64,000 nucleotides of DNA, taken from Tautonia sociabilis (lineage in GTDB: Bacteria > Planctomycetota > Planctomycetia > Isosphaerales > Isosphaeraceae). How positions within the stretch are numbered: position 1 is the first letter of the stretch; each line of letters starts with the position of its first letter. The position numbers and the translations under genes were made by a program. Below, piece by piece: positions 1-6,968 of the stretch. The stretch spans positions 59,933 to 123,932 of the forward strand of contig NZ_RYZH01000013.1 in NCBI RefSeq assembly GCF_003977685.1, given 5' to 3'. The notes beneath the pieces were generated by a model. It saw nothing but the letters and a program-made list of their open reading frames with translations. It was not told the DNA's origin and ran no database searches.

Positions 1-1
1 C

Positions 2-406
2 CAGCCGCAAGGCGGCGATCAGCAGCCTGGCGATCAACCGCAAGGCGGCGATCAGCAGCGCGGCGATCAGCCGCAAGGCGGAAACCAGCAGCGCGGCAAC
101 CAGCAGCGCGGCGATCAACCGCAAGGCGGCAACCAGCCGCAAGGCGGCGATCAGCAGCGCAGCGATCAGCCGCAAGGCGGCGATCAGCCGCAAGGCGGCG
201 ATCAGCAGGGCGGCGATCAGCCGCAAGGCGGCGATCAGCAGGGTGGCGATCAGCAGCCTGGCGATCAGCCGCAAGGCGGCGATCAGCAGCGCAGCGATCA
301 GCCGCAAGGCGGCAACCAGCCGCAAGGCGGCGATCAGCAGCGCGGCGATCAGCCGCAAGGCGGGAACCAGCAGCGCGAGAACCAGCAGGGCGGCGATCAA
401 CCCGGT
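2..406 (+). repeat. Coding minisatellite of 18-bp and 15-bp units
   Basis: About 24 units of mixed 18 and 15 bp occur head to tail. The 18-bp unit reads approximately CCGCAAGGCGGCGATCAG. Variants differ by GAT/AAC (Asp/Asn), CGC/GGC/CCT, and CAG/CAA. Both lengths are multiples of three, so copy number can change without breaking the frame. The units are contiguous with no spacers, so this is not a CRISPR array. Confidence 0.9.
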
Positions 407-997
407 GGGGGGATGACGGATGAGCCGCGGGTGGGCGGGCAGAATAACCTGGGCCCGAAGCTACCGGAGGCGAAGGATACGACGGAGCCGACCCCGAAGC
501 CGGAAGGACCGCCGGAGCGGGGGGTGGAGCCGCCGGCACCGGGGAATCTCGAGGATCGGGACCTCACCATCAGGGGGATCCGCGATGCGCTGAAGGACGA
601 CGCGATGGCCAGGAAGCTCGAAGAGCTGACGGGCATGGATCGCGAGGAGATGGCGCAATTCGTGGAGCGCTTCTCCGGACCGCCCGAGGGGGCGGCGAGG
701 GAAGGGAGCGAGGTGGAAGTCGTGCCCGAGGAGCAGCAGAGCTTCGACCCGAATCGGTCGATCCCCGATCCGCTCCAGGGAGTCCGGCAGAGCCAAGGGG
801 CGAGCCGGGCGCGAGGGCCGAGCGCCAACGACGGGATCGGTCGGAACCGGCAAGGGGGAGGGGCCCCGCCTCCTCCCCAGTTGCTCCCGCTGCTGGAGGC
901 CTATCAGCGTCGCATCTCGGGATCGGACGTCCCGTCCCCCGCTCCGTCGGCCGAGGAGGGCGGCGGGGCACGGCCCTCGACCCGGCCTCGGCCCTGA
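2..997 (+). CDS. Gln/Gly/Asp-rich repeat protein, C-terminal part (5' end outside window)
   Basis: The frame is open from the first bases of the window to TGA at 995-997, so the start lies upstream. About 135 visible residues (2-406) are imperfect tandem units of two sizes, six residues (PQGGDQ or PQGGNQ) and five residues (QRGDQ, QPGDQ, QGGDQ, QRSDQ). As 18-bp and 15-bp DNA units both keep the frame. The non-repeat tail (about 195 residues) is Pro/Glu-rich and contains a short helical-looking stretch around nt 560-690 (DALKDDAMARKLEELTGM). An ATG at 413 exists, but the repeat frame runs straight into it, so I read one protein. No domain is recognised. Large planctomycete proteins of the DUF4175-like type carry similar Gln-rich tails, which is only a loose resemblance. 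Confidence 0.75.
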   Translation, partial: QPQGGDQQPGDQPQGGDQQRGDQPQGGNQQRGNQQRGDQPQGGNQPQGGDQQRSDQPQGGDQPQGGDQQGGDQPQGGDQQGGDQQPGDQPQGGDQQRSDQPQGGNQPQGGDQQRGDQPQGGNQQRENQQGGDQPGGGMTDEPRVGGQNNLGPKLPEAKDTTEPTPKPEGPPERGVEPPAPGNLEDRDLTIRGIRDALKDDAMARKLEELTGMDREEMAQFVERFSGPPEGAAREGSEVEVVPEEQQSFDPNRSIPDPLQGVRQSQGASRARGPSANDGIGRNRQGGGAPPPPQLLPLLEAYQRRISGSDVPSPAPSAEEGGGARPSTRPRP

Positions 998-1021
998 GGC
1001 CGACCTGGGCCGAACCGATCC

Positions 1022-1064
1022 GGCCCGGGGAAGCGAACCGGTCGCGTTCCCCGGGCCTTGTGCT
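1022..1064 (+). terminator. Strong hairpin terminator after the repeat-protein gene
   Basis: Arms 1022-1036 and 1042-1057 pair over 15 bp with one bulged base; the loop is ACCGG. The sequence TTGTGCT follows. It begins 25 nt after the TGA at 997 and separates the first gene from nadB. The T-tract is weak, so termination may not be fully intrinsic. Confidence 0.65.
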
Positions 1065-1212
1065 AACATGAACTGAAGCGCCCGGTTCGGTCGTGACCGG
1101 GCGTCGACCGTCCCCTTGCGGCATTCGGATCCACCCCGACGGCGGGGCGAGTCCCCGGTGTCGGGGTTCGACCCGGGTCGTCCGTCGTCCCACCGCCGAC
1201 CGGCCCTCCGCG

Positions 1213-2895
1213 ATGATCGATTCGCTCGACCTTCCCCGCCGCTACCTGATCCCCTTCGACCCGAGGGATCTCCCCCACCATTTCGCCGATGTGCTGGTCA
1301 TCGGCGGCGGCCTGGCCGGCTTGCGGGGAGCGCTGGGGATCGATTCGAGGGCAAGGGTGCTGGTCGTCACGAAGGACCAGATCCGGGAGAGCAACAGCAG
1401 CTACGCCCAGGGGGGTATCGCCTCGGTCCTCGATCCGGAAGACCACTTCGAGGACCACGTGGCCGACACGATCGCCGCGGGGAAGGGGCTGTGCGACCCG
1501 GTGGTGGTCGAGACGGTTGTGCGAGAGGCCCCGAGGCGGATCGCCGAGCTGATCGACTGGGGCACGGCGTTCGATCGCGAGGGGGACCAGGTCGCCCTTG
1601 GCCGCGAGGGAGGGCACTCGAGGGCGAGGATCGTCCACGCGCTCGGCGACGCGACCGGTCGAGAAGTGATGCGGGCCGTGATCGAACAGGCCCGGGCCCG
1701 CCCCAACGTCCGGATCTGGCAGAACAGCCTGACGATCGATCTGCTCAGCTTCGAGGGCCGATGCCGGGGGGCGATCGTCTGGGACCGCCGCCGGGGGCCG
1801 TCGCTGATCTGGGCCCGGGCCACGTTGCTGGCCACCGGAGGGGCCGGCCAGCTCTACCGAGAGTCGACCAACCCGGCCATCGCCACCGCGGACGGCCACG
1901 CGCTGGCCTACCGGGCCGGGGCGGAGCTGCGCGACATGGAGTTCGTCCAGTTCCACCCGACGGTGCTTTACATCGCCGGATCGGCTCGGCACCTGCTGAC
2001 GGAGGCGATCCGAGGAGAAGGGGCCTACCTCCGGGACAAGGACGGCCACCGCTTCATGCCCGAGGCCCACCCCGACGCCGAGCTTGCCCCGCGCGATGAC
2101 GTCTCCCGCGCCATCGTCGCTCAGATGAGCAAGACGCAGCATCCGTGCGTCTATCTGGACCTCTCGCACCTTGACCCGGCTCTCGTCCGCAGCCGCTTCC
2201 CGAGCATCGATCGCTTGCTCCAGGGATTCGGGCTGGACATCACTCGGGATCAGATCCCCGTCCGGCCGGGCGCCCACTACATGATCGGGGGTGTCTCGGT
2301 GGACCTGGACGCGCGTACCAATGTGCCCGGGCTCTGGGCGGCGGGGGAAGTGACGAGTTCCGGCCTGCACGGGGCGAACCGGCTGGCGTCGAATAGCCTG
2401 CTCGAAGGGCTGGTCTTCGGGGCCCGGGCCGCCGAGGACATCAATCGGAGCCTCGATCACTCCGTCCCTCCGCTGCTGGAGGTCCCCCCCATCGCCGCCG
2501 CCCAAAGGCAGGACGCCCGGGAGCCGCTCGACCTGACCGACATCCGCAACTCCTTGCGGGCGTTGATGTGGCGGAACGTGGGAATCACCCGGGACGCCCG
2601 AGGGCTGGAGGAGGCCGCCCGCCAGGTCGCCTTCTGGTGCCGCTACGTCTTGCCCCACCGCTTCGATGGTCCGGATGGATGGATGCTCCAGAACATGCTG
2701 ACCGTCGCCCACCTGATGATCACCGCCGCCTCGCTCCGGGAGGAGTCCCGAGGGACCCATTGCCGCCGCGATTATCCCGAGCCTCGCCCCGAGTGGGAGC
2801 GGGCGATCCGCTTCCGACGCCCCCCCCTGCCCGAGGATTCGGCCCCCGCCGACCCGGCCCTCACGACGGAGCCGGATCGAGTGGGAACGTCGTGA
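1213..2895 (+). CDS. nadB: L-aspartate oxidase
   Basis: 560 residues. Oxidises L-aspartate to iminoaspartate with FAD, the first step of de novo NAD synthesis, in the cytoplasm. The N-terminal FAD motif VLVIGGGLAGL sits at residues 27-37. The family stretch ESNSSYAQGGIASV, MEFVQFHPT, the active-site-region motif TEAIRGEGAYL, and the C-terminal FAD segment GLHGANRLASNSLLEG are all present. The C-terminal helical domain of the fumarate reductase/succinate dehydrogenase flavoprotein fold follows. The frame is open upstream to an ATG at 1093, but those 40 residues are Arg/Pro-rich and unlike the family, so I start at ATG 1213. No nadA or nadC is nearby. Confidence 0.95.
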   Translation: MIDSLDLPRRYLIPFDPRDLPHHFADVLVIGGGLAGLRGALGIDSRARVLVVTKDQIRESNSSYAQGGIASVLDPEDHFEDHVADTIAAGKGLCDPVVVETVVREAPRRIAELIDWGTAFDREGDQVALGREGGHSRARIVHALGDATGREVMRAVIEQARARPNVRIWQNSLTIDLLSFEGRCRGAIVWDRRRGPSLIWARATLLATGGAGQLYRESTNPAIATADGHALAYRAGAELRDMEFVQFHPTVLYIAGSARHLLTEAIRGEGAYLRDKDGHRFMPEAHPDAELAPRDDVSRAIVAQMSKTQHPCVYLDLSHLDPALVRSRFPSIDRLLQGFGLDITRDQIPVRPGAHYMIGGVSVDLDARTNVPGLWAAGEVTSSGLHGANRLASNSLLEGLVFGARAAEDINRSLDHSVPPLLEVPPIAAAQRQDAREPLDLTDIRNSLRALMWRNVGITRDARGLEEAARQVAFWCRYVLPHRFDGPDGWMLQNMLTVAHLMITAASLREESRGTHCRRDYPEPRPEWERAIRFRRPPLPEDSAPADPALTTEPDRVGTS

Positions 2896-2909
2896 TCGTC
2901 GCAAGCGAC

Positions 2910-2937
2910 TTGAATTCGGGGAGCAACTCGGTAAACT
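2910..2937 (+). promoter_or_regulatory. Putative promoter for rplM-rpsI
   Basis: TTGAAT (2910-2915), a 16-bp spacer, then TAAACT (2932-2937), each 4/6 to the sigma70 consensus. It lies 72 bp before the rplM start, just after the nadB stop. Confidence 0.4.
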
Positions 2938-3008
2938 GGTCGTTTTGCCATGCCGGCCTCGCCTCGAAGTCCGGTGACGCGAACCCGACGACCTGGGTCA
3001 CCCCGACC

Positions 3009-3662
3009 ATGATCCCGAAGTGTTATCAGGCCAAGGCCGACGAACTGGCCCCCCAGTGGTATGTCATCGACGCCACCGAGGCGGTCGTCGGCCGCCTGGC
3101 CGCGCAAATCGCCCCGATCCTGATGGGCAAGCACCGCCCGACCTATACCCCCCACATCGACACCGGCGACTACGTCATCGTCACCAACGTCGATAAGGTC
3201 GTCTTCACCGGCAAGAAGTGGGAACAGGTCGTCTACCAGCGCTACTCCGGCTACCCCGGTGGCCAGAAGGAAGAGGTCGCCTGGAAGCTCTTCCAGCGCC
3301 ACCCGGAACGGATCCTCTACGAGGCCGTCCGGCGCATGATGCCGAAGTCCAAGATGGGCCGGCACATGATGGCGAAGCTCAAGCTGTACGTGGGGCCGAC
3401 CCACCCGCACCAGGCGCAGCAGCCGATCCCGCTGGAGCCGAAGAACGGCCGCCCCACCCCCGCCGGCCTGATCCTCGCCCCCGAGCCCGCCCCGCCGAAG
3501 CCCAAGGCCCGCAAGGCGAAGCCGAAGGCCGAGGAGGCCGAGGCCCTGGATCAGGGCACCCCGCCTGAGGCGACCGTGGCCCCGACGGCCTCGGAGCCGA
3601 CCCCGACGGCCTCCGAACCGGCCGAGCCGGCCGCCGCCGAGCCGTCCAAGGAATCGGAGTGA
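3009..3662 (+). CDS. rplM: 50S ribosomal protein L13 with long C-terminal tail
   Basis: 217 residues. The large-subunit assembly protein L13 core occupies about residues 1-140, with WYVIDATEAVVGRLAAQIA, LMGKHRPTYTPHIDTGD and MLP-like PKSKMGRHMMAKLKLYVG. Bacterial L13 usually stops near residue 145. Here about 75 further residues follow, rich in Pro, Ala, Glu and Lys (residues about 140-217), with repeats such as TASEPTPTASEP. Start is ATG 3009, fitting the family N-terminus; the open frame further upstream is antisense-like sequence inside nadB. Followed 122 bp later by rpsI, the usual L13-S9 pair. Confidence 0.95.
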   Translation: MIPKCYQAKADELAPQWYVIDATEAVVGRLAAQIAPILMGKHRPTYTPHIDTGDYVIVTNVDKVVFTGKKWEQVVYQRYSGYPGGQKEEVAWKLFQRHPERILYEAVRRMMPKSKMGRHMMAKLKLYVGPTHPHQAQQPIPLEPKNGRPTPAGLILAPEPAPPKPKARKAKPKAEEAEALDQGTPPEATVAPTASEPTPTASEPAEPAAAEPSKESE

Positions 3663-3784
3663 CCCGGCCCCGGCCCTGCCGGCCTCCATCGCACGGTCTG
3701 GTATCGAACTGACGGACAGGACAGACGGCCCGAAGCGTCCCGGGCCCGTCCCCGCCCGAGACGCCGCCGAGGAACCCCGAGACG

Positions 3785-4186
3785 ATGGCCACGGTCACCA
3801 ATCCCTACACCTGGGGCACCGGCCGCCGCAAGACGGCCGTTGCCCGCGTCCGCATCAAAGAGGGCACCGGCCAGTATCTGGTCAACGGCCTTCCTGTCGA
3901 CGAGTATTTTCACACCGAGACGGAGCGCTCCGACGCCCGGGCACCGATCCTCGTCGCCGACCTCGCCGGCCGACTCGACGTGTTCGTCAACGTCGTCGGG
4001 AGCGGCAAGAGCGCCCAGTCCGGCGCGGTGATGCTCGGCCTCGGCCGGGCCCTGGCGTCCTACCGGGCCGACCTGGAGCCTCAGCTCCGGGAGCACGGAT
4101 TCCTCACGCGAGATGCCCGCATGGTCGAGCGGAAGAAGTACGGGCACAAGAAGGCCCGCCGCAGCTTCCAGTTCTCGAAGCGATGA
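3785..4186 (+). CDS. rpsI: 30S ribosomal protein S9
   Basis: 133 residues, the normal length. It has GTGRRKTAVARVRI near the N-terminus, the GSGKSAQSGAVMLGLGRAL segment, and the universal C-terminal tail ending FQFSKR, whose final residues reach the ribosomal P-site tRNA. Second gene of the rplM-rpsI operon. Its last 24 bases (4164-4187) are repeated at 8831-8854, and I infer that an integrated element begins here, so the present last two changed codons (TCG, CGA) were probably supplied by the element. Confidence 0.97.
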   Translation: MATVTNPYTWGTGRRKTAVARVRIKEGTGQYLVNGLPVDEYFHTETERSDARAPILVADLAGRLDVFVNVVGSGKSAQSGAVMLGLGRALASYRADLEPQLREHGFLTRDARMVERKKYGHKKARRSFQFSKR

Positions 4187-4187
4187 T
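4164..4187 (+). repeat. attL: direct repeat in the 3' end of rpsI
   Basis: GCTTCCAGTTCTC (4164-4176), then GAAGCGATGAT (4177-4187). It matches 8831-8854 at 22 of 24 positions; the two differences are third-codon bases (TCG/TCC and CGA/CGG). It encodes FQFSKR and the stop of S9. The uninterrupted 13-bp identity is the likely crossover region. Confidence 0.85.
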
Positions 4188-4222
4188 CGGAAGGTCATGG
4201 CCTGCTAAGAGTTACTCTATGT

Positions 4223-4258
4223 GGGGCCGGGATTGGCGTCAATCCCGGTCCCTCTTTT
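4223..4258 (+). terminator. Rho-independent terminator after rpsI (element-borne)
   Basis: Stem 4223-4234 pairs with 4241-4252 over 12 bp (one G-U), loop GGCGTC, then TCTTTT. It begins 36 nt after the rpsI stop. Because it lies inside the att repeats it belongs to the element, replacing the host terminator now at 8888-8933. Confidence 0.85.
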
Positions 4259-4269
4259 GGTCTCCTACA

Positions 4270-4286
4270 CTTGTGCTGGACACAAG
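4270..4286. repeat. Small inverted repeat near attL
   Basis: CTTGTG, 5-base loop, CACAAG. It lies about 85 bp inside attL, in a stretch with no gene (4259-4485). It could be a recombinase or regulator site; nothing else is recognisable in this gap. Confidence 0.3.
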
Positions 4287-4485
4287 CCAGGCAAAATGAG
4301 TTGTTTGGCGAGTTTGCCGTTTTCATGACTTTTCGGCGGTTCATTGCCTCCTTCCCATTGGAGCAGTACCGATCGGACGGCAGAATGGCTACTGACGGCC
4401 CTGTACAGCGTCCCACGTGAGCGTTAGCTTGGGATGCCTTGCAACATCGACCACCGACCTTGCTGGTAGAAGCGTAGGCTGGAAC

Positions 4486-4677
4486 ATGCAGATTACATGC
4501 ACACGTATCCCGGCAACAAACAATTTTCAACTGGTGATCGAGGGGCCGCAGCTCCGAACCGAAGTCGTCGTCCCATCAACTGAACTCAAGAAGGTCATCT
4601 CTGCTCTCACCCAGGTAGCTCCACAAAACGTTCAGGAGCAACCGCTCATCAACTCGTGGCTCCAGCGTATCCCCTGA
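4486..4677 (+). CDS. Small unknown protein of the element
   Basis: 63 residues beginning MQITCTRIPATNNFQLV and ending INSWLQRIP. The composition is ordinary for a soluble protein, unlike the Arg/Pro-rich false frames around it. The open frame extends to an ATG at 4417, which would add 23 residues; I prefer 4486, but neither start has a clear Shine-Dalgarno site. No family recognised. It overlaps or directly precedes the membrane protein gene, so the two are probably co-transcribed. Confidence 0.5.
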   Translation: MQITCTRIPATNNFQLVIEGPQLRTEVVVPSTELKKVISALTQVAPQNVQEQPLINSWLQRIP

Positions 4678-4736
4678 CGTGGACGACTCCGGCAAGCGAA
4701 GGCGAAGTAGCCAACCAAACCGACGGGGGACTTATC

Positions 4737-5183
4737 GTGGACGCACCTACACCGGAGAAGGCAAAGGACCAACCGACCCCCCAGAAAGCTCAGGAACTGA
4801 CTTGGAAACAGGCGTTCGTAATCGGCATTGTGATCTTCGCCATAATTTCCTGGTTCCGTAGTGGTGACGATCCGAAGGCCACCATGCTGGCCTTCCAGGA
4901 CAATCCGGCCGCCTTCAAGGGCAAAGAAATCACCGGCAAGATGACTTATAACGGTGCCGGTGGTCGGCTGGCCGATGACGTTCGGACGATGGAAGCGGCC
5001 TTCCTCCGTGCGCCGTTCACGATCTATACCAGCGCCGGCGTCTTCGACATTCAGCTCTTACTGCCCCACGACCTCAAGGACGTACCACAAGCGGGATTGA
5101 CCGACCCCTTGCTCGTCAAGTTCAAGTGCAATACTGGCGAGTTGGACAACGGAAACGTCGTCACCGCAATCCGGCGCTTCTGA
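4737..5183 (+). CDS. Unknown membrane-anchored protein of the element
   Basis: 148 residues from GTG 4737, which has GGGGGA seven to eight bases upstream. An alternative GTG at 4656 adds 27 residues and overlaps the previous gene by 22 bp. One hydrophobic segment (QAFVIGIVIFAIISWF, about residues 22-37) follows a short charged N-terminus, then about 110 outward-facing residues. The outer part (DNPAAFKGKEITGKM ... LTDPLLVKFKCNTGEL) looks like a small beta-rich domain and recalls OB-fold tRNA_anti-like domains, an uncertain guess. It converges with the minus-strand gene ending at 5197, 13 bp away. Confidence 0.6.
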   Translation: MDAPTPEKAKDQPTPQKAQELTWKQAFVIGIVIFAIISWFRSGDDPKATMLAFQDNPAAFKGKEITGKMTYNGAGGRLADDVRTMEAAFLRAPFTIYTSAGVFDIQLLLPHDLKDVPQAGLTDPLLVKFKCNTGELDNGNVVTAIRRF

Positions 5184-5196
5184 TGCTGGCCTCCAA

Positions 5197-5562
5197 TCAC
5201 GGTCGGGCCAGCGTGACGCCGCCACTCGGCGTGCCGGCCACCGGCCGGGGGCGTCGGTTCCTGTCCTTCTCGACAACCTTCTCAAGTTCGTCGTCTCGGG
5301 GTGGCAACAGGTCGATGCCCAGCCCGTTCAACGCCGTGATGGCGTCGGGGAACGGCGTCGGCGTCGAATCGGCCGGGATTTGGTAGGCGGAGTCTTTCTT
5401 GACCCGGATGGTCTTCGGCTTCGGCAGCTTCGGCGGCTTGCCCTTCATCTGCTGCAACTGCACCACCGTGAAGGGCGTCGTGTTCATCCGGGTCGCCAAT
5501 CCGGTCGGTCGCCTGTCGGGCAACAGCTGCCCCTCTCCCAACCACTCGATGAAAGTCCTCAT
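5197..5562 (-). CDS. Unknown 121-residue protein of the element
   Basis: Starts at ATG 5562 with GGAGG about 12 bases upstream. The sequence has a basic middle (KGKPPKLPKPKTIRVKKD) followed by an acidic, ordered-looking segment (PDAITALNGLGIDLLPPRDDELEKVVEKD). No signal peptide, membrane segment or known motif. It is the last gene of the minus-strand series int-xis-rep-winged helix, separated from the latter by a hairpin at 5661-5681. It could be a DNA-binding accessory or regulatory protein, but nothing proves it. Confidence 0.5.
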   Translation of the reverse strand: MRTFIEWLGEGQLLPDRRPTGLATRMNTTPFTVVQLQQMKGKPPKLPKPKTIRVKKDSAYQIPADSTPTPFPDAITALNGLGIDLLPPRDDELEKVVEKDRNRRPRPVAGTPSGGVTLARP

Positions 5563-5605
5563 GACGGTATCTATCCTCCGCTGAATGTGGTCTCCTCGAT
5601 CGTCT

Positions 5606-6709
5606 CTAAGGCGCTCGGGGTCGGCTCGTCACGCCGGGGATGACGGCATCCCAGAGGGGCGCGGCCCGCTTCGCGGGCCGCAGCCCCACCTCAAGCTCCG
5701 TCCGACAGCTACGATGCCCTAGAGGCTGTCCTGGGGCTTCGGGGAATGCTCCGGTGGACACGCCACCCAGACCTGTGCCTTGCGGCCGGATCGTGTCGGC
5801 CGGAACTCGCCAGAGGGACAGACCATCCCCATCTTGCGGAGTTCCAGGACTCGGGGCGTGACGGTCTGAGCCACGATCCCGAGGGCAATTTCGACTTCCT
5901 GGGAAGTCGCTCCCAGCGCCCCTCGGCTGATGATGTAGTCGTAGATGTAGCCCCTGATCTGACCGCTGACGGGTTCGATCAGCGCCGCCGCCAGGTCGGA
6001 CGTGATGACCCCGTTCGACGGCGGGTAGATGTTCGGGTCGGTCGCTACGTGATGGTTCTCTGCATGGTGCATGGTGCTCCTTTTCGATGCTGCTGATGAA
6101 GTCCTGCCAGAACACCGCCTTCGACCTGGGGAAGAATCCGGCCCGGCCGGTGTGCCCCCAGGTGATGCGGAGGCTGCCCTTGCGGAGCAGCCGGATTTCG
6201 CCGGGGTCGTTCAAATCCTTGAACGTGTAGCGGACACCGGCTTGGAGGGATCGGGCCGGGGCGTGCTGGACGATGGTTTTGCGGCCCCGGCACGCCTCAT
6301 CCCAGAGTTGCTTGATCTTGTACTGGGAAACGACCGCCTCCGAGTAGGCGATGAAGTGGTAGTGGACTCGCCCTTCAAGGCCGACCTCGGAGACGGCGTA
6401 GAACCTGATCTTGATGGCCTTGAGCAGCTTCAGGAAGGTGCGGCGAATCGTCCTGTGTTCGTCGGCCGTGATGTCGGCGAGAACCTTCAAGACGCCGAGG
6501 TAGGTGTTCGTCTCGGCAGGGAGAGAACCCAAGCACGCCTCTACGATCCGGGCTTCCTTGTAAGCCCAGTTCTGGCGGCAAGCCAGGCTGCAACGGGGGT
6601 CACGGCACTTGCAGCCCTGGATGGGGTGGGGGAACCGGCAGACCCTACGGGGCTCGCTCTGATCGAATCGTTCTCTTGAACCTGATGTATAACTACTCCT
6701 GTAGACCAC
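5606..6709 (-). CDS. rep: HUH-type rolling-circle replication initiator, tail out of register
   Basis: 367 residues from GTG 6709, with AAAGG upstream. A Cys-rich N-terminal cluster (C24, C33, C35, C40, C44) precedes a helical stretch, then the metal-binding HUH motif RVHYHFIAY (H116, H118) and a Tyr/Lys motif VRYTFKDL (Y161, K164) of rolling-circle Rep nucleases, which nick origin DNA through a tyrosine. Homology appears to end near residue 213 (QDFISSIEKEHH). From there about 150 residues are Arg/Pro/Gly-rich and look like the wrong register over the winged-helix gene. Either the natural stop was lost by a small indel, or the tail is translated. The layout recalls microvirus and plasmid Reps; activity is inferred. 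Confidence 0.7.
   Translation of the reverse strand: MVYRSSYTSGSRERFDQSEPRRVCRFPHPIQGCKCRDPRCSLACRQNWAYKEARIVEACLGSLPAETNTYLGVLKVLADITADEHRTIRRTFLKLLKAIKIRFYAVSEVGLEGRVHYHFIAYSEAVVSQYKIKQLWDEACRGRKTIVQHAPARSLQAGVRYTFKDLNDPGEIRLLRKGSLRITWGHTGRAGFFPRSKAVFWQDFISSIEKEHHAPCREPSRSDRPEHLPAVERGHHVRPGGGADRTRQRSDQGLHLRLHHQPRGAGSDFPGSRNCPRDRGSDRHAPSPGTPQDGDGLSLWRVPADTIRPQGTGLGGVSTGAFPEAPGQPLGHRSCRTELEVGLRPAKRAAPLWDAVIPGVTSRPRAP
5661..5681 (-). terminator. GC hairpin downstream of the winged-helix gene
   Basis: Nine-bp perfect stem (5661-5669 with 5673-5681), loop TTC. It lies 38 nt past the minus-strand stop at 5719. There is no T-run after it. The core CCCGCTTCGCGGG also occurs at 7423-7435 after the integrase gene, so the two are copies of one motif. 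Confidence 0.45.
5719..6072 (-). CDS. Winged-helix/HTH protein of the element
   Basis: 117 residues starting at ATG 6072 with an excellent ribosome site (AAAAGGAG, four bases before ATG). Residues about 38-82 read as a winged helix (YDYIISRGALGATSQEVEIALGIVAQTVTPRVLELRKMG), a pattern seen in phage and plasmid proteins that bind DNA. A short Pro-rich tail follows. The whole gene lies within the frame of the upstream replication gene but in another register; this register has the natural protein composition. Role may be control of replication or excision; that is inference. Confidence 0.75.
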   Translation of the reverse strand: MHHAENHHVATDPNIYPPSNGVITSDLAAALIEPVSGQIRGYIYDYIISRGALGATSQEVEIALGIVAQTVTPRVLELRKMGMVCPSGEFRPTRSGRKAQVWVACPPEHSPKPQDSL

Positions 6710-6773
6710 GCTGACCTTTCGATGTTGTCGTCATGAAGCCCTCGGCGTTGCCAGCGCCGGGGGCTTCTCGCTT

Positions 6774-6968
6774 CTAGCCCTGGCGGCATCTCTCCATGTA
6801 GGTCTGGAAGTCGTCGGCCTTCACCTTGATCGTCCCGCCGACCTTGTAAGAAGGCAGTTCACCGGAGTGGATGAGCCGGTAGACGACGCTCTTGCTCAGG
6901 CCCAAGATGACCGAGATGTCCATGACGCCCATGAAGTCGCTCTTGATGTTCTTCCGTTGATTGTCCAT
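6774..6968 (-). CDS. xis: Excisionase / MerR-type HTH protein
   Basis: 64 residues. ATG 6968 has AGGAGG seven bases upstream, a better start than the upstream in-frame codon at 7058. The protein is one HTH_17-like domain (MDISVILGLSKSVVYRLIHSGELPSYKVGGTIKVKADDF), typical of recombination directionality factors that bend att DNA with a tyrosine integrase. It sits between integrase and rep on the same strand, 64 bp before rep. It may also repress the rep/int promoters. Confidence 0.8.
   Translation of the reverse strand: MDNQRKNIKSDFMGVMDISVILGLSKSVVYRLIHSGELPSYKVGGTIKVKADDFQTYMERCRQG

Noticed and set aside
2..406. CRISPR-like periodic repeats
   Set aside because: Units are contiguous, without unique spacers, and encode an open protein frame.
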